Origin: Enterococcus sp. CSURQ0835 | Lineage (GTDB): Bacteria > Bacillota > Bacilli > Lactobacillales > Enterococcaceae | Assembly: GCF_902706605.1 (NCBI RefSeq) | Contig: NZ_CACSLH010000008.1 | Location: 42,248 to 106,247, forward strand | Reading direction: 5' to 3' | DNA length: 64,000 nt | In this document: positions 10,087 through 19,403 of the stretch, one piece after another | Position numbering within the stretch: position 1 is the first letter of the stretch | Layout: every line of letters starts with the position of its first letter | Notes under the pieces: generated by a model | What the model was told of the DNA's origin: nothing | What the model saw: the letters and a program-made list of their open reading frames with translations, nothing else | The model's database searches: none | Position numbers and translations under genes: made by a program

Positions 10087-12291
10087 CTAATCTAAAGTAA
10101 TGTTTAGTTTTTTCTTCCCGATTTCTGCAAATGGTTCAATGTTTTGTTTTGTTGCGTAACCTTCACCTTTGAAGCTGACTTCTATGCCTAATAAATTAGC
10201 AAGTTTCAAAATATCTGACTTCGACCAGCCACTGACATCTGGCATCGTTTTTTTGCCATCGGTGATCAAGATCAAGCGCTCATTGGCCATCGCTTTTTCA
10301 CCTGGCTTACTTGATTGCTTGAGAACTTTCTTCCCATTGCCGACAACGACCGCTGATAATCCGCGTTTGTTAGCATCGCTGGCTGCTTTACTAGCAGCTA
10401 ATTGGCGATAATCCTCGACTTTGATCTGTTCTTCGTCTTCTTTGGCCTTTTTTTGTTTCGTTGAATCAGTTGTCGGATCTTCTTCAAATTCCATCGCACG
10501 TCCTAATAGTGGATTGGCGATTTGAGCAAGGGAGCCGCCAGGTGTTTTTGTCGGCTGCTTCAGGGTCAAATACAAAATATATTCTGGATTTTCTGAAGGC
10601 AGCATCAAGGCGATCGAATAAATATAATTCGTGTCTCCAGTCAAATAGCGTCCGTTTTCGGCGATTTGAGCTGTCCCTGTCTTACCTGAGATGCGATAGC
10701 CTGGTACTTTATATAAGCCATATGCTGACCCATAATTTTCACTTTCGATGACATCTCGCATATAACCCCGTACCGTATCAGCAGTCTCCGCTGTGATCGG
10801 TTCACCGACGATTTCCGGTTTAGTTTCGATCGTTTTTTTAGTCGTCGGATCGACGGTTTTTTTGATGTAATGAGGTTGAAGCATCTTGCCATCATTAGCT
10901 ACAGCCGTATACGCCCGCATCATTTGAAAATTCGTCACGCCAATCGCTTGACCGTAAGAACTCATCGCTTCATCGACCATATTGGAAGTTGGCAGTGACC
11001 CTTTGACCTCGCCTGGCAAGCCAGAGTAAGTGCTTTGACCAAAACCAAATTTTTTCATATACTCGCGCCATTTATTGCCTAGTCGTTCTTCTTGCATCAC
11101 CATGCCGACATTACTGGACCACGATAACGCTTGTCGCATCGTCAACACGCCTTTAGCCCCAAAGTCATGGTCATTGATCGTAGCATCGCCGACTTTGATC
11201 TTACCGGAGACGAAGGTTTCATTTTCGTCAAAGATCCCTTCGTTGACCGCGGCTGACGTAGTGAAGACTTTCATCGTCGAGCCTGGTTCATAACTATCTT
11301 GAATCAAGAAATTCCGCCATGAACCGTTACTTCCTAAACCAGCCTTTGTTTCAGGATTGAAAGTCGGCCGTTGAGACATTGCTAAAATCTCACCGGACTT
11401 AGCTTGCATCAACATCGCGGTCATTTCTTTTGGTTGAGTCTCTTTGCTGACTTTATCCATCAACGTCTCTAAATAACTTTGCAGTCCTGCATCAAGGGTC
11501 GTATAAATATCTTCACCGTTGACGGCTTCTTTTTCTTCCGCGACAGTGCCTGGTAATGGCTTTTGCGTATTATCTTTTTGGTAGACGATCTTGCCATCTT
11601 TCCCTTTTAATACATCATCATAAGCCTGCTCTAGTCCCATCTTACCTTTTAAAACTTCATGTTTGTCCGGCGTCGCATACCCGATGAAATGAGAAGCGAA
11701 TTCCCCATTTGGATACATGCGATCCACGTGTTCGGTAAAATATAACCCTTTGACATGTTCGCGATCCATCTGCGCTTGGATGTTGTGCTTGATTTCTTCT
11801 GAGATATTTTGACCCGCAGCACCAAATTCGACTTGGTAATATTTACTCGTTCCATCATCATTCATCCCGTCATTTAAAATCTTCAGTGAGGTTTTCGGTT
11901 TGATGGCTAAGTGTGCTTTTAAAATTTGAGCGATTTTTTTGAAATCTTTTTGTTGGGCATAGAGCTTCTCGCCATTTGACGTATAACTTTCTGACAAAAT
12001 CGCGTAGATCGAATACGAAGCCGCGTCTTCTGCGATTGCTACCCCGTTCCGGTCATAGATCGTTCCGCGCTTGGCTTTGACGACTTCTTCACCGCGATAC
12101 AATTCGCTAGTCTTTTTCTCCAGCGAAGTTCCCGCAATATGTCCGCCGGCGACCACATAAATCATCCGCGTGGCAAACAAAAAGAACAACCCAATACTCG
12201 TAGCAAATAAAAGAATACCTACTTTTTTGCGATTGTTCATCGGACTTTGATTTTTTTTGCGGATTTTTCGTTTTAATTCCTTAAAATCCAT
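10087..12291 (-). CDS. pbpX: PBP2X-type class B penicillin-binding protein
   Basis: Septal transpeptidase, 734 residues. One N-terminal membrane helix (about residues 22-48) is followed by the dimerisation domain (KRGTIYDRNG) and the transpeptidase domain. The catalytic motifs are STMK near residue 337, SSN in SWSSNVGM, and KTGT near residue 536. Two C-terminal PASTA domains (about 590-734) identify the PBP2X type rather than FtsI of Gram-negatives. Its ATG overlaps the ftsL stop in TAATG, so translation is coupled. Confidence 0.95.
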   Translation of the reverse strand: MDFKELKRKIRKKNQSPMNNRKKVGILLFATSIGLFFLFATRMIYVVAGGHIAGTSLEKKTSELYRGEEVVKAKRGTIYDRNGVAIAEDAASYSIYAILSESYTSNGEKLYAQQKDFKKIAQILKAHLAIKPKTSLKILNDGMNDDGTSKYYQVEFGAAGQNISEEIKHNIQAQMDREHVKGLYFTEHVDRMYPNGEFASHFIGYATPDKHEVLKGKMGLEQAYDDVLKGKDGKIVYQKDNTQKPLPGTVAEEKEAVNGEDIYTTLDAGLQSYLETLMDKVSKETQPKEMTAMLMQAKSGEILAMSQRPTFNPETKAGLGSNGSWRNFLIQDSYEPGSTMKVFTTSAAVNEGIFDENETFVSGKIKVGDATINDHDFGAKGVLTMRQALSWSSNVGMVMQEERLGNKWREYMKKFGFGQSTYSGLPGEVKGSLPTSNMVDEAMSSYGQAIGVTNFQMMRAYTAVANDGKMLQPHYIKKTVDPTTKKTIETKPEIVGEPITAETADTVRGYMRDVIESENYGSAYGLYKVPGYRISGKTGTAQIAENGRYLTGDTNYIYSIALMLPSENPEYILYLTLKQPTKTPGGSLAQIANPLLGRAMEFEEDPTTDSTKQKKAKEDEEQIKVEDYRQLAASKAASDANKRGLSAVVVGNGKKVLKQSSKPGEKAMANERLILITDGKKTMPDVSGWSKSDILKLANLLGIEVSFKGEGYATKQNIEPFAEIGKKKLNITLD

Positions 12292-12680
12292 TATTTCACT
12301 TTCCTTAAATTATCATCGTTGATCGTAAGCCCTGCTTTCTCAGCTACTTTTTTCAATCGCTCGGAACGCGACAACTCATTTTTTTCTTGCTGAAGTTGCG
12401 TCGCTTGTTTTTCATTCTGATCGATCTTAGCTTGGATCGACGTGATCTCGTTTTGAGTTTTGCTGATTTCATTCCGGAAGTTCACCATGATGATGGCCGT
12501 TCCGATCAACAAAAGCAGCATGCCCAAGACAACCACTTTTTCCAACCGCGTCACTTTCTTCAAGCGATCGGCAGGTGAATGAAGGATCTTGGTGGTGTCT
12601 GGCTCGTTTAGCGGTTGTTGTTGTTCATGTTCTTGGGCATAGTCAAATATCGTTTGGTCTTGGTCTTTTAATTCAGCCAT
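12291..12680 (-). CDS. ftsL: FtsL, divisome bitopic protein
   Basis: A 129-residue protein with an acidic, Gln-rich cytoplasmic tail, a single membrane helix (VVVLGMLLLLIGTAIIMV, about 49-66) and an extracellular heptad coiled coil (NEISKTQNEITSIQAKIDQNEKQ split over about 70-105). This is the usual FtsL layout. It binds DivIB and DivIC and stabilises the septal synthase encoded next to it. The stop overlaps the pbpX start. Confidence 0.92.
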   Translation of the reverse strand: MAELKDQDQTIFDYAQEHEQQQPLNEPDTTKILHSPADRLKKVTRLEKVVVLGMLLLLIGTAIIMVNFRNEISKTQNEITSIQAKIDQNEKQATQLQQEKNELSRSERLKKVAEKAGLTINDDNLRKVK

Positions 12681-12685
12681 TCTCC

Positions 12686-13642
12686 CTATCCTTCCTTGAT
12701 TTTTTCTGCAATACGTAATTTTGCGCTGCGTGCGCGGTTATTGTTCTCTAATTCTTCTTCAGAGGGAAGAATCGGCTTTTTATTTACCAGCTTTAAAATC
12801 GGCTGGAACTCTTCAGGGATCATTGGTAACCCCGGCGGTGTGTCTTTGGGCTGACTGTATTCTTTGAAAATCGTTTTAACGATCCGATCTTCTAACGAGT
12901 GGAACGTGATCACGCTGACCCGTCCGCCAACTGCGATCACCTCGATCGCTTGTTCCAATGAATCTTCGATCGCGCCTAATTCGTCATTCACCGCGATGCG
13001 GATCGCTTGAAACACACGCTTTGCCGGATGCCCGCCCTTTCTTCTAGCTGGAGCGGGAATCGCTTCTTTAATGATGTCGACTAATTCACCCGTCGTCTCG
13101 ATCGGTTGCTTTTGCCGTTTTTCTTCAATCAAACGGGCAATCTGCTTAGAAAATTTTTCTTCACCATAACGGAAAAAGATCTTCACTAGCTGTTGATAAG
13201 AATACTCATTGACGACTTGATACGCTGAAAGTTCTGCGCTTTGATCCATCCGCATATCAAGTGGCGCATCGTGATGGTAACTAAAACCGCGGCTGGCTTC
13301 ATCTAGCTGGGGCGAAGAGACGCCTAAGTCATACAAAATACCGTCGACTTTTTCGATCCCTAGTGCGTGAAGTTCTTGTTTCAACTCCCGAAAATTCGCT
13401 TTGATGAACGTCACTTGGCCTTGTTCAACGTAGTTTGCTAAGCGAACTTTGGCATGCTCGATCGCACTTTGGTCTTGATCAAACGCATATAAGTGCCCGT
13501 TTGGACCTAATTGGCTCAGCAGATATTCGCTGTGACCAGCACCGCCTAACGTACAATCAACATACTGACCGTCTGATTTTAACCTGAGCCCGTCCACCGT
13601 CTCGTGGAGTAATACGGTTGTATGTTGAAAATCTTGTGTCAT
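12686..13642 (-). CDS. rsmH: RsmH, 16S rRNA m4C1402 methyltransferase
   Basis: Methylates N4 of C1402 in 16S rRNA using S-adenosylmethionine. The 318-residue enzyme has the SAM motif [10 protein letters not shown], the segment [11 protein letters not shown], and the conserved [15 protein letters not shown] near the C-terminus. It follows mraZ by 15 bases, the near-universal arrangement. SD is AGAAGGA before ATG. Confidence 0.97.
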   Translation of the reverse strand: MTQDFQHTTVLLHETVDGLRLKSDGQYVDCTLGGAGHSEYLLSQLGPNGHLYAFDQDQSAIEHAKVRLANYVEQGQVTFIKANFRELKQELHALGIEKVDGILYDLGVSSPQLDEASRGFSYHHDAPLDMRMDQSAELSAYQVVNEYSYQQLVKIFFRYGEEKFSKQIARLIEEKRQKQPIETTGELVDIIKEAIPAPARRKGGHPAKRVFQAIRIAVNDELGAIEDSLEQAIEVIAVGGRVSVITFHSLEDRIVKTIFKEYSQPKDTPPGLPMIPEEFQPILKLVNKKPILPSEEELENNNRARSAKLRIAEKIKEG

Positions 13643-13657
13643 TGAATATCCTTCTCC

Positions 13658-14089
13658 CTAAAATCCAAAATCGACCATTGTCTCGGCGATATCGTCAAAG
13701 TTTTCTTCGGCTTCTTTTGTGAAAGCCTGCCATTTTGCTTGATTCCAAATCTCAATGCGATTTGCTACTCCGGTGATGACACACTCTTTGTCCAGTTCCG
13801 CGTGCTGACGTAATGTTTGGGGAATATTGATCCGCCCTTGTTTATCTAGCTCACACTCCGTTGCTGCGGAATAAAAAAAACGAACAAAAGTCCGCGCGTC
13901 TTTTTTCGAAAGCGGCATCTCGTTTAATTTCTGTTCTAAGTTCGACCATTCAGTCATAGGATAACCAAAAAGACAGCCATCCAGACCGCGAGTCACGATG
14001 AATTTTTCGCCTAATTGTTCACGTAATTTCGAAGGTACGATTAAACGTCCTTTTGCATCGATATTATGCTGAAATTCTCCCATGAACAT
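13658..14089 (-). CDS. mraZ: MraZ, dcw cluster transcriptional regulator
   Basis: A two-repeat AbrB-like DNA-binding protein that in E. coli represses its own dcw operon. Starting at [15 protein letters not shown] gives 143 residues, the family length. Each half carries a DxKGR motif ([14 protein letters not shown] and [14 protein letters not shown]). A further in-frame extension of eight codons upstream is unlikely because it would use part of the G-rich operator. The operator-like array lies directly upstream. Confidence 0.95.
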   Translation of the reverse strand: MFMGEFQHNIDAKGRLIVPSKLREQLGEKFIVTRGLDGCLFGYPMTEWSNLEQKLNEMPLSKKDARTFVRFFYSAATECELDKQGRINIPQTLRQHAELDKECVITGVANRIEIWNQAKWQAFTKEAEENFDDIAETMVDFGF

Positions 14090-14102
14090 CGGCTTTCCCC
14101 CG

Positions 14103-14153
14103 TTCCCCCACAATCTAAATTAAGTCTACCACATTCCCCCACAATCTACCACC
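14103..14153 (-). promoter_or_regulatory. Probable MraZ operator: phased GTGG boxes upstream of mraZ
   Basis: On the minus strand, GTGG cores start at 14152, 14142, 14132 and 14111, spaced 10, 10 and 21 bases. Two boxes read GTGGTAGA and two read TTGTGGGGGAA, so an 11-14 base unit is repeated almost exactly 31 bases apart. E. coli MraZ is known to bind TGGG-type direct repeats with a 10-bp period. Possible extended -10 elements (TGGTAGATT, TGGTAGACT) lie inside the boxes, consistent with repression by occlusion. Confidence 0.75.
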
Positions 14154-14309
14154 GTTTATGGGAAAGTCGTTTTTTAGTTTTTTGACCTTTTTTTACCATC
14201 CACGAATAACAAACTAATAATAGACTTTTTAAAAACTTTCTCCCGTAATCGAGCAGCTAACTCTATTTTCTAGCACCAAACTATGTACGACAGGATTACT
14301 TTAACAAAG

Positions 14310-14352
14310 ACAGCACCATCACATGATCAATCTCATGCAACAGTGCTGGTCA
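14310..14352 (-). terminator. Terminator-like hairpin after the DUF3397 gene
   Basis: On the minus strand a long hairpin with outer arms GACCAGCAC and GTGCTGTC and an inner CATGA/TCATG pairing is followed by TCTTTGTT. The T-run is weak, so read-through into the mra operon is possible. Confidence 0.45.
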
Positions 14353-14362
14353 AAATAGGTAA

Positions 14363-14740
14363 TTAAAGTAAACGGATGAGGCTCATGACGATCAATACTA
14401 CATACAGCAAACACGTCAATAAAAATGTCAGCCGCCAAAACATCTTGAAAAAACGACCGTACACGATCTCCCGATAGCGATACGCGTGAAAGATCACGAG
14501 TGCGATCCCTAATAAACAAATCGAAAGTAATACGTAAGGTAAGATCGAAAAAGGTGCAAATGATTTAGAGATCTCGTGGACGCCGATCAATAAAAAAGGA
14601 ACGGCGATATCTGGTGCTTTGATTTTAAAGCGTTCTTTTAAATGAAATGTCTCAACTAAAAATTGCGCTCCAACCATGATGATGACCGGAAAAATATACC
14701 AAACTAACAACAGCGGTGAAAATTTTGCCAACGACCCCAT
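14363..14740 (-). CDS. DUF3397-family membrane protein
   Basis: A 125-residue protein with four predicted membrane segments and few charged residues outside loops, matching the DUF3397 family that commonly lies just upstream of mraZ in lactobacilli and enterococci. No biochemical function is established. The start ATG follows GAGGAAGGA. A weak promoter with TATAGT is visible about 35 bases before the ATG. Confidence 0.72.
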   Translation of the reverse strand: MGSLAKFSPLLLVWYIFPVIIMVGAQFLVETFHLKERFKIKAPDIAVPFLLIGVHEISKSFAPFSILPYVLLSICLLGIALVIFHAYRYREIVYGRFFKMFWRLTFLLTCLLYVVLIVMSLIRLL

Positions 14741-14928
14741 TCCTTCCTCACAAACTGATTCTCACTATACGCGATCCTCGTTACAGCTTGATTTCAATTT
14801 TACTTTAAGTAGCCGAGATTAAACAAGAATTAAAAATTATTTCAATTTCCGCAAAAAAGCGTTTCACTATTTCATGTGAGGCTAACTTATAAATTTTATT
14901 AATGATTTCATTTTTGCAAAAAGAACAT

Positions 14929-14957
14929 TTGCGCCCAAGCAGGAAACACGCTACAAT
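14929..14957 (+). promoter_or_regulatory. Promoter of the DUF4044-type gene
   Basis: TTGCGC and TACAAT are separated by exactly 17 bases, 35 bases before the start codon at 14992. Confidence 0.7.
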
Positions 14958-14991
14958 AGTCACGAAGATTCCGCAAAGGATGGTGAGTGCC

Positions 14992-15111
14992 ATGAATAAC
15001 AAAAAATCAAACAGCACTTTTTCTAAAGTAACGAAAGTCGTCATCTGGACGATGTTGATTTTGACGATCGGCTCCTTAGTGTTCGGAAGTATCGTCAGCG
15101 TCTTACAATAA
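14992..15111 (+). CDS. Small single-pass membrane protein (DUF4044-like)
   Basis: A 39-residue peptide with a short basic N-terminus (MNNKKSNSTFSKVTK) and one membrane helix (VVIWTMLILTIGSLVFGSIV). It has its own consensus promoter, a GGTGAG SD and a following terminator, which support that it is a real gene. It resembles the DUF4044 family of small Lactobacillales proteins; function unknown. An in-frame ATG four codons upstream overlaps the SD and is less likely. Confidence 0.7.
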   Translation: MNNKKSNSTFSKVTKVVIWTMLILTIGSLVFGSIVSVLQ

Positions 15112-15118
15112 ACAGTTA

Positions 15119-15151
15119 GACCGGCCGCAAATGCGCGGCGGGTCTTTTTTT
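15119..15151 (+). terminator. Rho-independent terminator after the small membrane protein
   Basis: GACC-G-GCCGC pairs with GCGGC-G-GGTC around a short loop, followed by TTTTTTT. It separates this gene from the convergent recN. Confidence 0.85.
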
Positions 15152-15191
15152 ATGGGTTGAAATTTCCCAACCGTTGCGACAAAAGGAATGA

Positions 15192-16874
15192 TCAAGCCCG
15201 ATTTTCCGTTTGAGCCATTTCCAATAATTCTTTGGCGTGCTGCAAAGTCAGCGGCGTGATCTCTGCACCAGCTAGCATCCGGGCGATTTCTTCGATCCGT
15301 TCAGCTTCAGAAAGCTCTTCTACTTTTGTGATCGTGCGGCCGGCTTTGACTTCTTTTTTGATGAAGAGTTGATGGTCAGCACAGGCGGCGACTTGTGGTA
15401 AATGGGTGATACACAGCACTTGCGAATTTTGCCCGATCTGGTAGATCTTATCGGCGATCGCTTGTGCGACCCGACCGCTGACGCCTGTGTCTACCTCATC
15501 AAAGACGATACTCGTCAATTCTTGCGTTTTTGAAAAAATCGTTTTAAGGGCTAGCATCACCCGCGAGATCTCTCCACCTGACGCTACCTTCACTAACGGT
15601 TTCAAAGGTTCCCCCGGGTTGGTAGTGATGTAAAACTCCACTTCATCACAACCGTTTCCACTAAACTCGATCGCTTTGAATTCCACTTTGAAACGCGCAT
15701 TTTCCATATACAACTCTTTTAATTCATGCTGCACCGCTTTTTCTAATTGTTGTGCTAACGTCAGCCGCGCGTCGTGAATCGTTTTGGCTTGGACTTGCAA
15801 CTGTTGCGCCTGCTCGTGTAATTCCACTTCCATTTTTTCTAACTTATCACCAGAAAAATCTGATTCTAACAACTCTTGGCTGATTTTGTCATAGTAGCTC
15901 AAAATCGCTTCAATGGAATCACCGTATTTACGTTTTAGCTGATGGATCAGATCTAAACGTTCCGCGACAAATTCCAGTTGTTGTTCGTCTAGTTCTAATA
16001 GATCCAATTGCCGGCCGATCTGACTAGCCGCATCTTGCAATAAATAATAAGCCGAATGGACATCATCTGAGATCGTTTGAAAATCAGCATCTAAACCGGC
16101 GATCGTTTGGAGCTCTTGACTGGCAGAGCCGATCGCATCTAATGCACTGGCTTCTTCACTTGTCAACGCCTGATAGCTATAAGACAGCGCGTCGACGATC
16201 TTTTGATAATTCACCAGCTTCTCGCGTTCATCTTTTAGTCTTTCTTCTTCTCCTACTTCAAGTTCAGCAGTCGCGATCTCATCTTGTTGAAAAGTCAACA
16301 TATCCACGCGTTGTGCAAAAGATTGCTCATTTTTTTGAAAACGGCTGACCTTTTTACGCAACTCATTGTAGGCAGCAAATGCTTGCTGATAACTTTGGAG
16401 TTGCTGTTGAAATTTTTTATCGCCAAAAGCATCCAGCAAACCTAAATGATGTTCCGGCCGCATCAATTCTTGATGATCGTTTTGACCTTGGATATCCACT
16501 AAGAAACGACCAATCCGGCGCAAGTTGGCCAGCGTCACGATCCGTCCATTGACTCGGCTGACACTTTTACCCGAAAGATTCAAATCGCGTTGCACAATCA
16601 ACTGGCCTTCATCGGTCTCGATCCCCAACTCAGCGGCCAGTTCCAAAAACTCAGTTTGTTTCGGCAGATCAAATAAACCTTCCAACACACAACTTTCACT
16701 ACCTTGCCGAATATAATCCACCGATGAACGCGCACCGGCCAACAAACTGACAGCGTCGATGATGATGGATTTCCCTGCACCAGTTTCTCCTGTCAAAGCG
16801 GTCATGCCGCCAGTAAATGACAATTGCAAGGTCGAGATGATAGCAAAGTTTTTGATCGTCAATTCTTGTAACAT
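15192..16874 (-). CDS. recN: RecN, DNA double-strand-break repair ATPase
   Basis: An SMC-like ATPase acting early in recombinational repair. The 560-residue protein has the Walker A motif GETGAGKS near residue 30, a long central coiled coil (about 160-365) and C-terminal ABC signature (KVASGGEISRVML) with Walker B (SIVFDEVDTGVSG). It is last in the tlyA-argR-recN run, the standard Firmicute order. GAGGAG precedes the ATG. Confidence 0.97.
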   Translation of the reverse strand: MLQELTIKNFAIISTLQLSFTGGMTALTGETGAGKSIIIDAVSLLAGARSSVDYIRQGSESCVLEGLFDLPKQTEFLELAAELGIETDEGQLIVQRDLNLSGKSVSRVNGRIVTLANLRRIGRFLVDIQGQNDHQELMRPEHHLGLLDAFGDKKFQQQLQSYQQAFAAYNELRKKVSRFQKNEQSFAQRVDMLTFQQDEIATAELEVGEEERLKDEREKLVNYQKIVDALSYSYQALTSEEASALDAIGSASQELQTIAGLDADFQTISDDVHSAYYLLQDAASQIGRQLDLLELDEQQLEFVAERLDLIHQLKRKYGDSIEAILSYYDKISQELLESDFSGDKLEKMEVELHEQAQQLQVQAKTIHDARLTLAQQLEKAVQHELKELYMENARFKVEFKAIEFSGNGCDEVEFYITTNPGEPLKPLVKVASGGEISRVMLALKTIFSKTQELTSIVFDEVDTGVSGRVAQAIADKIYQIGQNSQVLCITHLPQVAACADHQLFIKKEVKAGRTITKVEELSEAERIEEIARMLAGAEITPLTLQHAKELLEMAQTENRA

Positions 16875-16937
16875 GGCTTCTCCTCTTTTATAAAGTAGAC
16901 TCGCTTACCATAAAAAACGGCTAGCGCTTTTTTCGCT

Positions 16938-17387
16938 TTAAGCTTCTTGGCTTGCACGGATTTTTTCCGCCACAGTTTCAGCGGCTGCTTCGGTTTTAGC
17001 GATCATCAAGACGCTGTCGTCATCATTTAAGATCGCGAATAGTTCAAAATAGCGTTCTAACAAATTAGCGGCCGCTGAAGCATTGCCGGGCAATGTTTTT
17101 AAGCTGACAAATTTTTCCATTTGGTCGACTGCTACAAAGGCTTCTTTTAGCAGACTCGTCAGTTTATCCGCTAAATTTTCTTCTGTTTGCGCTGGTAAAC
17201 TGTAGCGGTAGCCACCGTTTCGCGCTGGAACTTTGATCAATTTCATCTCTTTGATGTCTCGTGAGATCGTAGCTTGTGTCACTGTGATTCCGCGTTTTTT
17301 CAAAATCTCCACGAAGTCTTCTTGCTTTTTGATATCATATTCAGCTAATAATTGTGTGATCAATTGTTGGCGTTCTAATTTACGCAC
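16938..17387 (-). CDS. argR: ArgR/AhrC-type arginine repressor
   Basis: Hexameric arginine-responsive regulator. The N-terminal winged helix contains VTQATISRDIKEMKL (recognition region), and the C-terminal arginine-binding domain has the motif KTLPGNA and the acidic NDDDSVLMI segment. The chosen start is GTG at 17387 (MRKLERQQLI) because AGGAG lies eight bases upstream and the family begins this way; a GTG nine bases earlier would overlap the SD. Which genes it controls is not visible here. Confidence 0.92.
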   Translation of the reverse strand: MRKLERQQLITQLLAEYDIKKQEDFVEILKKRGITVTQATISRDIKEMKLIKVPARNGGYRYSLPAQTEENLADKLTSLLKEAFVAVDQMEKFVSLKTLPGNASAAANLLERYFELFAILNDDDSVLMIAKTEAAAETVAEKIRASQEA

Positions 17388-17438
17388 ATTTCCCACTCCT
17401 AATGTAATGCGGTTTTCTTTTGTAGCCTGCTAGTAATT

Positions 17439-18260
17439 CTAAGCCCGTTCTAACTGTTCATGGGCTGCTTTTACCACTTCAGTCAGTGAGATTTTGGGCT
17501 CTAGTTGTCCAGTTCCATCGACGGAACGCAAATGAGCCAAAAATTCGATGTTCCCCTCGCCGCCAGTGATCGGTGAATAGGTTAATTCCGGAATATCAAA
17601 CCCTGCCGCCTGCGCAAATTCTGTCACTTCTGTCAGCACTTTGACGTGGGTTTTCGGATCACGCACGATTCCTTTTTTGCCGACGAATTCTTTGCCCGCT
17701 TCAAATTGCGGTTTGATCAGCGCGATCACATCGCCGCCTTCCACTAAAATAGCGTGGAGCGGCGGCAAGATCAATTTCAACGAGATAAAGGAGACATCAA
17801 TCGTTGCAAACTGCGGCTGACCCGCTGTGAAATCGGCTGGCTGACTGTAGCGAAAGTTCGTGCGTTCCATCACGATCACGCGTGGATCTTGGCGTAATTT
17901 CCACGCTAACTGATTTTGGCCGACATCTAGCGCATAACTCAAACGCGCGCCATTTTGTAACGCCGCATCGGTAAAGCCACCGGTAGACGAGCCGATATCC
18001 AAGATGATCTTATCTTTGACTGTGATATCAAAATCATGTAACGCCTTCTCCAATTTCAAGCCGCCGCGGGATACATAGCGCAAACTTTGACCTTTGACAG
18101 TCAATCGAGTGTCGCTGGCGATTTTTTCTCCTGGCTTATCGAACCGCTCATTATTTTTTTGATTGTAAACTTGACCCGCCATCACCGCTCGTTTGGCTTT
18201 TTCTCGTGTTTCAAACAAACCTTGGTCAAACGCCAAAACATCTACGCGTTCTTTTTTCAT
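17439..18260 (-). CDS. tlyA: TlyA-family 2'-O-rRNA methyltransferase / haemolysin A homologue
   Basis: An N-terminal S4 RNA-binding domain (residues 1-65) is fused to an FtsJ-like SAM methyltransferase (KIILDIGSSTGGFTDAAL, about 90-110; then FATIDVSFISLKLIL). Mycobacterial TlyA modifies rRNA in both subunits; the precise target of the Firmicute group (YqxC) is less certain. 273 residues is the family length. It lies between ispA and argR. Confidence 0.9.
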   Translation of the reverse strand: MKKERVDVLAFDQGLFETREKAKRAVMAGQVYNQKNNERFDKPGEKIASDTRLTVKGQSLRYVSRGGLKLEKALHDFDITVKDKIILDIGSSTGGFTDAALQNGARLSYALDVGQNQLAWKLRQDPRVIVMERTNFRYSQPADFTAGQPQFATIDVSFISLKLILPPLHAILVEGGDVIALIKPQFEAGKEFVGKKGIVRDPKTHVKVLTEVTEFAQAAGFDIPELTYSPITGGEGNIEFLAHLRSVDGTGQLEPKISLTEVVKAAHEQLERA

Positions 18261-18316
18261 CGTCTTTTGCTCCTATCTTGTCAAACAAAGCGCTCCGTTC
18301 AAAACTTTCATACGTG

Positions 18317-19180
18317 CTACAACGCTAAAGCTGTTACCACTTCTTGTAACGCTTGCGGGTTGAAAGTTGCGGTCTGGGCTAAATCAGTCAGTAACGTTCC
18401 AGCTTGAGCTAGTTCAGTCGCCAACGCTTTTTTCGCTTCCGCCAATCCTAACAAAGCCGGGTACGTACTTTTAGCAGCTGCTGCATCTTTGCCGGCCGTT
18501 TTACCTAATTCTTCTGTCGTAGCTAGCACATCCAACAGATCATCGCGAATCTGAAAAGCTAAACCAAGATGGTGTCCTAGTTCAGCTAATCTTTCCAACA
18601 CGTAATCCGTCTGATCCGCTAAAATTCCGCCAGCCAATAAGCCATAAGTTAACAATGCCCCCGTTTTACCTTGGTGGATCTTTTGCAATTGACTGAGAGG
18701 GATTGGGTGATCTTCAGCTTGAATGTCTCCGGCTTGACCGGCCACCATGCCAGCAGTTCCGGCAGCTTGAGCTAATTTTTGCAGTAATAAAACCGTTTTA
18801 TCGCTTGGAAGTTCTGCTTCACTAATTAATTGAAATGCCGCAGTCAGCAACCCATCACCCGCTAAGATCGCCAGCGCTTCCCCAAATTTTTTATGATTCG
18901 TCGGCAAGCCGCGGCGCAAGTCATCATTATCCATTGCCGGTAGATCGTCATGAATCAACGAATAAGTGTGGATCATTTCTAAAGCCGCCGCAACTTGGAC
19001 CGCGCCAGTCGTGATCGGTTTATCAAATGCTGTCACCGTCGCGAGGACGAGCCGAGGCCGCAATCGTTTGCCACCTGCTTCAACTGAATACAACATGCTT
19101 TCTTTCAACCGTTCATCAGTCGTGTTTGCAGTGATAAAGCGCGTCATCTCTTGTTCAACTAACGTCAGCTCAGGTAGCAT
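18317..19180 (-). CDS. ispA: Farnesyl/geranyl diphosphate synthase (IspA type)
   Basis: Condenses isopentenyl diphosphate with allylic diphosphates to give the C15 precursor of undecaprenyl phosphate and quinones. Both aspartate-rich motifs are present: [10 protein letters not shown] and DDLLD. The start at 19180 (MLPELTL) has AGGAGG upstream and overlaps the 3' end of xseB by 11 bases, indicating coupling. 287 residues fits the family. Confidence 0.94.
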   Translation of the reverse strand: MLPELTLVEQEMTRFITANTTDERLKESMLYSVEAGGKRLRPRLVLATVTAFDKPITTGAVQVAAALEMIHTYSLIHDDLPAMDNDDLRRGLPTNHKKFGEALAILAGDGLLTAAFQLISEAELPSDKTVLLLQKLAQAAGTAGMVAGQAGDIQAEDHPIPLSQLQKIHQGKTGALLTYGLLAGGILADQTDYVLERLAELGHHLGLAFQIRDDLLDVLATTEELGKTAGKDAAAAKSTYPALLGLAEAKKALATELAQAGTLLTDLAQTATFNPQALQEVVTALAL

Positions 19181-19403
19181 CTCCTGCCTCCTCTGAATCA
19201 AACGGCACTTCTTCATCGGTTTCAGTCATCATTTTCGTCAAAGTTTTTTCCGCTTTCGTCAACGTATCTTGGCACTGTTTACTTAAAACCATACCTTTTT
19301 GAAACGCGCTCAACGCTTCTTCTAACGGAACATCGCCCCGTTCTAATTGTGTGACGATCTGTTCTAATTGCGCTAATGATTCTTCAAAGCTTTGTTTTTC
19401 CAT
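19170..19403 (-). CDS. xseB: Exodeoxyribonuclease VII small subunit
   Basis: A 77-residue helical protein with the family sequence [17 protein letters not shown] and GDVPLEEAL. Several copies bind one XseA to form the processive single-strand exonuclease. The C-terminus is acidic and overlaps the ispA start. It directly follows xseA. Confidence 0.95.
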   Translation of the reverse strand: MEKQSFEESLAQLEQIVTQLERGDVPLEEALSAFQKGMVLSKQCQDTLTKAEKTLTKMMTETDEEVPFDSEEAGDAT

